Assembly: GCA_036388895.1 (NCBI GenBank)
Contig: DASVQY010000056.1
Coordinates: forward strand, 60,941-124,940
DNA: 64,000 nt
Source: SXVE01 sp036388895
GTDB taxonomy: Bacteria > Acidobacteriota > Blastocatellia > Pyrinomonadales > Pyrinomonadaceae
Direction of reading: 5' to 3'
A program made the translations under genes and the position numbers. The notes beneath the pieces are model-generated. The model made no database searches. It had not been told where the DNA came from and saw only the letters and a list, made by a program, of their open reading frames with translations. This document shows, piece after piece, positions 47,714-54,674 of the stretch; position 1 is the first letter of the stretch, and each line of letters opens with the position of its first letter.

Positions 47714-48781
47714 ATGCGAAAAATTGTTTTATTAATGTTCGTTTTAACGGCAGTTTTGACAAATGCCTGTGTCAACGCCCCGCAAAACGGTAACACCGCC
47801 GCAGGTCAACCGCAAAACACGGGCGGCAAAATTAAAATCGGTTTTGCGATGGACACCGTTAAAGAAGAACGCTGGCAGCGCGACCGGGATGCGTTTGAAA
47901 AACATTGCAGAGATTTAAATGTGGATTGCGTTGTGACGGTCGCCAACAATAGTGCCGAACGGCAGGCGAACGATGTCGAAAATCTTTTGACACAGGGCGT
48001 TAACGTTCTCGTCATTGCGCCGCACGACGCGACGCAAGCCGCTTCGATGGTTGATAAAGCCAAAGCTCAAAACGTGCCGGTAATCAGCTACGACCGGCTA
48101 ATAAATTCCGATAAAATTGACCTTTATATTTCTCACCAGGTTCCGATTATCGGCAGAAAAATGGCTGAATACGCTTTGCAGAAAAAACCGAGCGGAAATT
48201 ACGTGATGGTTTACGGCGCTTCGACCGATAACAACTCTCACATTATGAAAAAAGCGCAACTTGAAGTTTTAAACGCTCAACCGGGTGTTAAAATCGTCGC
48301 CGAACAGCATATTCCTGATTGGAGCCGTGAACAGGCTTTGAATTTCGCCGAAAACACTTTGACGCAGCAAGGCGACAAAGTTGACGTATTCGTCGTTTCC
48401 AACGACGGAATGGCTTCAGGCGTGATTGCCGCTTTGGATAAAAGAGGTTTGAGCGGAAAAATTCTCGTCACCGGACAAGACGCCGACAAACCCGCACTGC
48501 AATCAATCGCCGAAGGCAAGCAGACAATGACCGTCTATAAACCGATTATCCCGCTCGCCAACAGCGCGGTTGAAGCGGCAATAAAACTTGCGAAAAAAGA
48601 GTCTTTGAGCGGTGTAACCCAGTTTCAAAACGATGCTATCAAAAAGAGCGTTCCGGCAACTTTGCTCGAAGTCGTCTCGGTTGATAAAGACAATCTGATG
48701 CAGACCGTAATCAAAGACGGCTACGCGAAATACGAAGACGTTTACGCTAACGTCCCGCCCAATCAAAGACCGAAGCAATAA
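47714..48781 (+). CDS. Sugar ABC substrate-binding lipoprotein (XylF-like)
   Basis: Called from ATG 47714 (355 residues) because GGAG lies 8 nt upstream and the lipoprotein signal starts there; a frame to 47621 exists but adds a non-signal stretch. Lipobox LTNAC (Cys near residue 19). Type I binding fold with XylF-like pieces: GFAMDTVKEERWQRDRDAFE, NVLVIAPHDATQAASMVDKA, VPVISYDRLINSDKIDLY, VFVVSNDGMASGVI and VTGQDADKPALQSI. It probably binds xylose or another pentose/hexose. First gene of the three-gene ABC operon. Confidence 0.88.
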   Translation: MRKIVLLMFVLTAVLTNACVNAPQNGNTAAGQPQNTGGKIKIGFAMDTVKEERWQRDRDAFEKHCRDLNVDCVVTVANNSAERQANDVENLLTQGVNVLVIAPHDATQAASMVDKAKAQNVPVISYDRLINSDKIDLYISHQVPIIGRKMAEYALQKKPSGNYVMVYGASTDNNSHIMKKAQLEVLNAQPGVKIVAEQHIPDWSREQALNFAENTLTQQGDKVDVFVVSNDGMASGVIAALDKRGLSGKILVTGQDADKPALQSIAEGKQTMTVYKPIIPLANSAVEAAIKLAKKESLSGVTQFQNDAIKKSVPATLLEVVSVDKDNLMQTVIKDGYAKYEDVYANVPPNQRPKQ

Positions 48782-48783
48782 AT

Positions 48784-48907
48784 TTGTTCGTTGTTCGTGG
48801 TTCGTTGTTCGTTGCAGATTTTTATAATGCGGAATTGCGAACGCTAACATAAATCTTATGAAGCAAATCGAAGAACAAACAACGAACAACGAACAACGAA
48901 CAACGAA
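48784..48907. repeat. Inverted pair of four-unit 7-bp arrays at the XylG start
   Basis: Left arm 48784-48811: TTGTTCG, TTGTTCG, TGGTTCG, TTGTTCG. Right arm 48880-48907: CAACGAA four times. Spacer 68 nt. It starts 2 nt after the binding-protein stop; the right arm lies after the ATG at 48858 and is translated as TTNNEQRTTN in the ATPase. Confidence 0.9.
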
Positions 48908-50417
48908 CGCATTACTTGAAATGCGCTCGATAACAAAAGAATTTCCGGGCGTGCGCGCTTTGGACGGAGTGACGTTTGATTTGCGCGTCGGGGAATTTCA
49001 CTCGCTTGTCGGCGAAAACGGAGCGGGAAAATCTACGCTGATGAAAGTTTTGTCGGGCGTTTATCCGGCGGGAAGCTACGGCGGCGAGATTTTTATTGAA
49101 GGCGAGTTAAAGCAGTTTCGCGGAATTCGAGATTCCGAAACGGCTGGCGTAGCGATTATCTTTCAGGAATTATCGCTTGTCAAAGAATTAACCGTCGGCG
49201 AAAACATCTTTTTGGGGCGCGAGCCGAGCCGATTCGGAATCGTAAATTGGGGCGAGCTTTACGCGCGCGCCGCAAAATTGCTTGAAGATGTGCATCTTCC
49301 GATAAATCCGCGCACATTGGTCGGAAATCTCGGAATCGGGCAGCAGCAACTCGTCGAAATCGCCAAAGCACTCTCGCAAAACGCGCGCATACTGGTTTTG
49401 GACGAGCCGACCGCCGCTTTGACCGAATCGGAAGTCGAAACGCTGTTTGAAATTCTGAAAAATTTAAAATCGCGCGGCGTCGGAATGATTTATATTTCGC
49501 ACAAATTGGACGAAGTTTTTCGGATGAGCGACTTGGTCACGGTTTTGCGCGACGGGAAAACCGTCGGAACCGAAGCGGCGAAAAATCTGACGAAAGAAAA
49601 AGTGATTGCCTTGATGGTCGGGCGCGAAGTCGGCGATATTTTCCCGAAATCCGAACACGAACGCGGCGCAGTCGCGCTTGAAGTTCGCAATTTAACCGCC
49701 GCAGATACCGAACACGCCGGGCAAAATGTGGTGGAAAATATCAGTTTTTCGGTGCGAAAAGGCGAAGTTTTGGGAATCGCAGGTTTGATGGGAGCCGGTC
49801 GGAGCGAGCTTTTGATGTCGCTTTTCGGAGCGCACACGGGGCGAGTTTCCGGCGAGATTTTGATTGAAGGCGAAAGAGCTTCAATCAATTCTCCGGCAGA
49901 CGCAATTCGTTACGGAATCGGTTTTGTCACCGAAGACCGCAAACGGCTTGGTTTGATTCTCGATCAGACGGTTTTAAATAATATGACGCTCGCCGGACTT
50001 GCGGATTTAAGCGGGCGTTTTATCACGCATCGCGGACGCGAAAAAACTTTTGGTGAAAAGGCTCGCAAAGATTTGCGGGTTAAAACAAACTCGGTTGAAA
50101 CAATCGTCGGCACGCTTTCGGGCGGCAATCAGCAAAAAGTCGTGCTGGCAAAATGGCTGCTGACGAATCCGAAAATTCTGTTTCTCGACGAGCCGACGCG
50201 CGGCATTGATGTCGGCGCGAAACAGGAAATTTACGCGAACATCAACGAGCTGGCGAAACAAGGTTTGGCAATCGTGCTGGTTTCTTCGGAATTGCCCGAA
50301 GTTTTGGGGCTTTCAGACCGGATTCTGGTCTTGCACGAAGGGCGCGTGACCGGAGAATTTTCAAAAGCGGAAGCGACGCCGGAAAAAGTGATGGCAGCGG
50401 CGACCGGAAATTTGTAA
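48858..50417 (+). CDS. Sugar ABC transporter ATP-binding protein (XylG/RbsA-like)
   Basis: A 519-residue protein with two ABC domains. First: Walker A GENGAGKST (about residues 53-61), signature IGQQQLVEIAKAL, Walker B LVLDEPTAALTE. Second: degenerate Walker A GLMGAGRSE, signature LSGGNQQKVVLAKWL, Walker B LFLDEPTRGID. It powers the permease at 50431 with binding protein 47714. Homology begins at LLEMRSITKEF (residue 19); residues 8-17 come from the heptamer array. ATG 48921 would cut into the first strand, so translation most likely begins in or before the array, at 48858, without a Shine-Dalgarno. Confidence 0.92.
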   Translation: MKQIEEQTTNNEQRTTNALLEMRSITKEFPGVRALDGVTFDLRVGEFHSLVGENGAGKSTLMKVLSGVYPAGSYGGEIFIEGELKQFRGIRDSETAGVAIIFQELSLVKELTVGENIFLGREPSRFGIVNWGELYARAAKLLEDVHLPINPRTLVGNLGIGQQQLVEIAKALSQNARILVLDEPTAALTESEVETLFEILKNLKSRGVGMIYISHKLDEVFRMSDLVTVLRDGKTVGTEAAKNLTKEKVIALMVGREVGDIFPKSEHERGAVALEVRNLTAADTEHAGQNVVENISFSVRKGEVLGIAGLMGAGRSELLMSLFGAHTGRVSGEILIEGERASINSPADAIRYGIGFVTEDRKRLGLILDQTVLNNMTLAGLADLSGRFITHRGREKTFGEKARKDLRVKTNSVETIVGTLSGGNQQKVVLAKWLLTNPKILFLDEPTRGIDVGAKQEIYANINELAKQGLAIVLVSSELPEVLGLSDRILVLHEGRVTGEFSKAEATPEKVMAAATGNL

Positions 50418-50430
50418 ACAATAAATTTAA

Positions 50431-51582
50431 ATGAACGAAACGGCGAAAATCGGCAATTTTAAAATCAATACTTCTGCGCTCCGCGCTTACACGATGCTCG
50501 CGGCTCTGGCGGCAATCTGGTTTTATTTTTATTGGGCGACGGGCGGCATTTTTCTGACGCCGCGCAATCTTTCAAATCTGATGCTGCAAACTTCGGTGAC
50601 CGGGGTTCTGGCGGTCGGTATGTTGATGGTGATTGTCGCCGGGCAAATTGATTTGTCGGTCGGCGCAGTTCTGGGGCTTGCGGGCGGAGTCGCGGCAATC
50701 GCTCTGACGAATTGGAATTACGGACTCTTGCCTTCGATTCTGCTGGCTATTTTAATTGGCGTCGGAATCAGCCTCTTTCAAGGCTCGCTTGTCGCTTACG
50801 CCAAAATTCCCGCGTTTATTGTCACGCTCGGCGGCTTACTCGCGTGGCGCGGTGCAATCAAAGGCGTCACGCAGGGCGAAACGATTCCGGTTTCGGAAGC
50901 AAATTTTAAATCAATCGGACAATCTTATGTTTCGCCGGAAATCGGCTGGACGATTGCTGCTGTGGCGATTTTGGCAGTTTTGTTTTTCGCTTTTCGGCAA
51001 CTGCGCGCGCAACGCGAGTTTGTTTCGGAAAACGCAAGTGCCGTGTCGGTGATTGTTCCCGCCGCGCTGCAAATCGCGGCTATCATCGGATTTATTTTTC
51101 TGATGAACGCTTACGCCGGAGTGCCGATTGCGGTTTTGATTTTGCTCGTTGTCGCTTTTCTCGGATTTTTTATCACCAACAACACTACATTCGGTCGCTA
51201 TCTTTACGCCATCGGCGGAAACCCGGATGCGGCGCGCCTGTCTGGAATTAACAACGAGCGCAATATTCTCGCGGTTTATGCTCTGCTCGGCGCTCTGACC
51301 GGAATCGCGGCGCTGATTTTCACCGCCCGCGTCGGTTCAGCCAGTCCCGACGCCGGAACTTTGAAAGAACTCGACGCAATCGCGGCTTGCGTCATCGGCG
51401 GAGCGAGTTTGATGGGCGGACGCGGAACGATTTTCGGAGCGTGTCTGGGAGCGCTGATTATGGCTTCGCTCGATAACGGAATGTCGCTCTTAAACGTCAA
51501 AGATTTTATGCAGGACATTATCAAAGGCTCTATCTTAGTCGCCGCTGTCGGGTTGGATATGATTGGCAGAAAACAAAGCTAA
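50431..51582 (+). CDS. Sugar ABC transporter permease (XylH-like)
   Basis: A 383-residue membrane protein with about ten hydrophobic segments, QIDLSVGAVLGLAGGVAAIA, KIPAFIVTLGGLLAWRGAI, TTFGRYLYAIGGNPDAARLSG and CVIGGASLMGGRGTI, all typical of XylH/BPD_transp_2 permeases. The insertion EFVSENASAVSV before the middle membrane part is characteristic of XylH rather than RbsC. It follows the ATPase by 13 bp without a Shine-Dalgarno, so it is probably coupled. Last gene of the operon. Confidence 0.9.
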   Translation: MNETAKIGNFKINTSALRAYTMLAALAAIWFYFYWATGGIFLTPRNLSNLMLQTSVTGVLAVGMLMVIVAGQIDLSVGAVLGLAGGVAAIALTNWNYGLLPSILLAILIGVGISLFQGSLVAYAKIPAFIVTLGGLLAWRGAIKGVTQGETIPVSEANFKSIGQSYVSPEIGWTIAAVAILAVLFFAFRQLRAQREFVSENASAVSVIVPAALQIAAIIGFIFLMNAYAGVPIAVLILLVVAFLGFFITNNTTFGRYLYAIGGNPDAARLSGINNERNILAVYALLGALTGIAALIFTARVGSASPDAGTLKELDAIAACVIGGASLMGGRGTIFGACLGALIMASLDNGMSLLNVKDFMQDIIKGSILVAAVGLDMIGRKQS

Positions 51583-51710
51583 AATCAGAAAGACATACTC
51601 ATAACTGTACGTTTATTGCACAAAATCTTAGATGCACTTTGTTTTTAATAACATGCTATGTAATTATGCGTGCATAACGTCGCCAAAGGCTGATACGGAT
51701 TCACCAAATA

Positions 51711-52259
51711 TCACACAGCTTTGGGGATTTCTATGTTTTCAGATGTTTTAATTTGGAATATTCTCTGCACTTGATTAATGGGTTCTTCCGAAGAGCTGTA
51801 AATTAAAGCAGCAGTCACTTGTATAATGGGGCTATATGTTTTAAGCAATATAGGATATGTAAACAATTGTTTTACACCTGGGCGCACACTTGACTCGGGT
51901 TTTTCAAATTTCTTCTCGTTAATGAGAGCTTTACTGAATTCGAGCCATTCAGTTTTTAGAACAGAGTCAGAGTTAATTGGCGTTTCAAGTTCTTGAACAG
52001 ATAGAGAGAAGACTTGAATGTGCTGTTTTACTAAACCCTTATTCTCCACAGACAGCTTGATTTCTGCCACAATTACATTTGGAGCTTTAACAGTGAAAAA
52101 CTCACAGTCTAAATCAATCTGCGCGCGTCGTCCATGTTCCCATCTATAGAAAAACCACAAAAAGGCAATCAAAATACCTATTATCGTTAATAAGTCCTTA
52201 GTGATTGTAACTTGATCTTTCAAGGGGATAACAGTGCCTGACAGAGTCATCTCCAACAT
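51711..52259 (-). CDS. Membrane-anchored protein of unknown function
   Basis: A 182-residue protein with one N-terminal hydrophobic helix (about residues 22-42, TIIGILIAFLWFFYRW) and a soluble part with beta strands (AQIDLDCEFFTVKAPNVIVA, KLSVENKGLVKQHIQVFSLS, VTAALIYSSSEEP). No family recognised. Codon use differs from the surroundings: many AT-ending codons and an AT-rich flank, unlike the GCG/GAA-rich neighbours, so it may be acquired. It stands alone between the ABC operon and the rimP promoter. No Shine-Dalgarno visible. Confidence 0.6.
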   Translation of the reverse strand: MLEMTLSGTVIPLKDQVTITKDLLTIIGILIAFLWFFYRWEHGRRAQIDLDCEFFTVKAPNVIVAEIKLSVENKGLVKQHIQVFSLSVQELETPINSDSVLKTEWLEFSKALINEKKFEKPESSVRPGVKQLFTYPILLKTYSPIIQVTAALIYSSSEEPINQVQRIFQIKTSENIEIPKAV

Positions 52260-52487
52260 ATTGTCTTAATCGCTTTCTGACTTTGAATTTGACCGTCTGT
52301 AGTTAAATTCCGTCTGTTTATACAAAATAATGTCTGTTATTGACAAGAAAAACTTTGCTTTTTCCTTTTTACTTATTGATTCCTAGTTGAACCAAACTTC
52401 TACATAATTAAAAGACTGACGGTTAAATTAGTTTAACGAAAAAAAGTAATAGATTAATCATAGAAGTAATCTTGTAACTCATCTCTA

Positions 52488-52516
52488 TTGCCTTAAATTC
52501 GTTTGCCCTGTATAAT
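52488..52516 (+). promoter_or_regulatory. Strong sigma-70 promoter of the rimP-nusA-infB operon
   Basis: TTGCCT at 52488-52493, 17-bp spacer, consensus TATAAT at 52511-52516. The leader has small hairpins: CCTT-CGG-AAGG at 52525-52535 and AAAAGTG / CACTTTTT (52538-52572) with inner GTGGG / CCCAC, of the kind seen before many rimP genes. The gene-free stretch 52260-52487 is AT-rich and otherwise empty. Confidence 0.75.
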
Positions 52517-52603
52517 CTTATTTTCCTTCGGAAGGCGAAAAGTGATCCGGTGGGTTTCGCGCCCACTTTTTCTTTGCCTGAAAAACGATTGGGAAAAGGG
52601 GAA

Positions 52604-53122
52604 ATGGAGAATCTTCGAGTTTCAGAGCGGGTGCGGGAAATCGCCGAGCGGGTTGCCGCCGAGAGCGGGTTGGAATTGGTTCATGCCGAATTTGTCGGGA
52701 GCGGACGGAATTCCGAACTGCGGATTTTTATTGACAAACCCGGCGGCGTGACGGTTGACGATTGTACGCATGTCAGTCATACGCTGGGAACAATTCTCGA
52801 CGTGGAAGATTTTATTTCTTCCAATTATGCGCTGATTGTTTCGTCGCCCGGATTGGAACGCGAGCTTTACAGTTTGCAGGATTACGCGAAATATGCCGGA
52901 AGTTTGGCGAAATTAAAGGCTCGCCAGCCGATTGGCAATCAACGCAATTTTCGCGGGCGAATCGTCGGAGTCGAAGGCGAGACGGTGATTTTTGACGATA
53001 AGACAAACGGGCGAGTCGAGATTCCGTTTGAACAGGTTGCCAAAGCGAATCTGGAAATTGACATCGAAGAAGAATTCAGGAAAGCCGCCGAACGCGAACA
53101 GGAAAAAGCGGCGGCAGAATAA
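52604..53122 (+). CDS. rimP: Ribosome maturation factor RimP
   Basis: A 172-residue protein called from ATG 52604 (MENLRVSERV); a GTG-started frame reaches to 52550 but would begin inside the leader hairpin. The N-domain reads ERVAAESGLELVHAEFVGSG and LRIFIDKPGGVTVDDCTHVSHTLGTILD, the C-domain ISSNYALIVSSPGLERELY and LKARQPIGNQRNFRGRIVG. It helps assemble the 30S subunit. First gene of the nusA-infB operon, 24 bp before nusA. Confidence 0.93.
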   Translation: MENLRVSERVREIAERVAAESGLELVHAEFVGSGRNSELRIFIDKPGGVTVDDCTHVSHTLGTILDVEDFISSNYALIVSSPGLERELYSLQDYAKYAGSLAKLKARQPIGNQRNFRGRIVGVEGETVIFDDKTNGRVEIPFEQVAKANLEIDIEEEFRKAAEREQEKAAAE

Positions 53123-53146
53123 TCTGAGCAGAACGGTTAGGAAAAA

Positions 53147-54517
53147 ATGACATCAACGATTGCACAAAATATTGACGCGCTGTGCGCCGAACACAATATT
53201 GACCGCGACCTTGTGGTCGAAGCGGTGAAAGACGCCGTGCGTGCGGCAGCGCGCAAGCAGTTTAAAATTCAGGACAAAACCGGAGACGCGCTTCAGGTTG
53301 ACTGGAACACGGAGGACGGCGAGATCGAGATTTCGGTTTTAAAAACCGTCGTCGAGGAAGTCGAAAGCCCGACGACCGAATTGTCGCTCGCAGAAGCGAT
53401 TGAATTGGCGGGCGAAGAAGTCGAGCTTGGCGACCAGCTTTTGATTCCGCTTTCACGCGAAGAAATGGGACGCATCGCGGCGCAGACCGCCAAGCAGATT
53501 CTCGTGCAAAAGGTGCGCGAAGCGATTCGGGACAATGTTTACGAGCAGTATATTGATAAAAAAGAAGAAATTGTATCGGGCGTCGTCAAGCGCTTCGAGC
53601 GCGGCGATATGATTGTTGATTTGGGAACAATGGAAGGCGCTCTGCCCAGAAATCAACAAGTCCGCAGCGAAAACTGGAATCAGGGCGAGCGTATTCGCGC
53701 CGTGATTCACGATGTCAACAAAGACCCGAAAGGGCAGCAAATCGTTTTGTCGCGCACCAGCCCGGAATTTGTCAAACGCTTGTTTGAAATGGAAGTGCCG
53801 GAGATTTACGACGAAACGGTCGTTATAAAGAACGCCGTCCGCGAACCGGGCGAACGTGCGAAGATTGCCGTTGCATCTAATGAAAAAGACGTTGATCCGG
53901 TCGGAGCGTGCGTGGGTATGAAAGGCTCGCGCGTGCAATCAATTATCCGCGAGTTGCGCGGCGAGAAAATTGACATTATCGAATGGTCGGACGAGCCTTC
54001 GGTCTTTGCCGCCAATGCTTTGAGTCCGGCAAAAGTCAATCAGGTTCGCATTACGGACATCGAGCGGCGCAAAATGGAAGTAATCGTCAACGAAGATCAG
54101 CTTTCTCTGGCAATCGGCAAAAAAGGTCAAAACGTCCGGCTTGCGGCAAAGCTCGTTGATTGGGATATTGACATCCGCAACGAAGAAGAGCTGAAACGCG
54201 AAATCGCCAAGCAGATGGGCGAAATGATGGCTTCGGGCGCTCCCGTTCCGTTGTCGGCTTTGCAAGTGGTCAACGCTTCGCAGACCGAAGATTTGAAAAA
54301 GCAGGGAATTGACGATATTGATAAGCTCGCCGCCGTTTCGGTTGACGATTTGGTTGAGTGGCTCGACATCAGCTTGGACGAAGCGGAACGAATTTTGGGT
54401 TCGGCTCAATCGGTCGTCGAAGCCAGAAACGCTTCATCAAACGGCGCGGGCGGTGAAAACAGCGACACTGAAGAAGAAACGGTAAATACGGAGGACGAAA
54501 ACCGGCAGGAAGCATAG
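53147..54517 (+). CDS. nusA: Transcription termination/antitermination factor NusA
   Basis: A 456-residue NusA: N-terminal domain (NIDALCAEHNIDRDLVVEAVKDAVR), S1 domain (about residues 135-200; KKEEIVSGVVKRFERGDMIV), KH1 (VKRLFEMEVPEIYDETVVIKN-type region), KH2 with KGSRVQSIIRELRGEKIDI and IGKKGQNVRLAAKL, and a C-terminal helix-hairpin part (DDLVEWLDISLDEAERILG) with a Glu/Asp/Asn-rich tail. AGGA 5 nt before the ATG supports the start. Slightly shorter than E. coli NusA (495) because only one acidic repeat-like part is present. Confidence 0.95.
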   Translation: MTSTIAQNIDALCAEHNIDRDLVVEAVKDAVRAAARKQFKIQDKTGDALQVDWNTEDGEIEISVLKTVVEEVESPTTELSLAEAIELAGEEVELGDQLLIPLSREEMGRIAAQTAKQILVQKVREAIRDNVYEQYIDKKEEIVSGVVKRFERGDMIVDLGTMEGALPRNQQVRSENWNQGERIRAVIHDVNKDPKGQQIVLSRTSPEFVKRLFEMEVPEIYDETVVIKNAVREPGERAKIAVASNEKDVDPVGACVGMKGSRVQSIIRELRGEKIDIIEWSDEPSVFAANALSPAKVNQVRITDIERRKMEVIVNEDQLSLAIGKKGQNVRLAAKLVDWDIDIRNEEELKREIAKQMGEMMASGAPVPLSALQVVNASQTEDLKKQGIDDIDKLAAVSVDDLVEWLDISLDEAERILGSAQSVVEARNASSNGAGGENSDTEEETVNTEDENRQEA

Positions 54518-54541
54518 GGCAGGAAAACAAAACGCGCTTCG

Positions 54542-54650
54542 GGCTGAGCTGTTTTTAAATGCTCAGCCTGATTTCGATTTTAGACAAATAACAATGGCTG
54601 TTTTTAAAGAAAAAGATTTTGAGCAGCCGCCGAATTTGCTTCGGCAATAA
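54542..54650 (+). promoter_or_regulatory. nusA-infB intergenic hairpin and mini frame
   Basis: Perfect 8-bp stem GGCTGAGC (54542-54549) / GCTCAGCC (54561-54568), then an 18-codon frame from ATG 54594 to TAA 54650 (MAVFKEKDFEQPPNLLRQ). The usual YlxR/RnpM gene between nusA and infB is absent here. The hairpin might attenuate or process the transcript; the mini frame may be a leader peptide or chance. Confidence 0.4.
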
Positions 54651-54674
54651 AGCAAGCGAAAAAGAGCAAACAGA

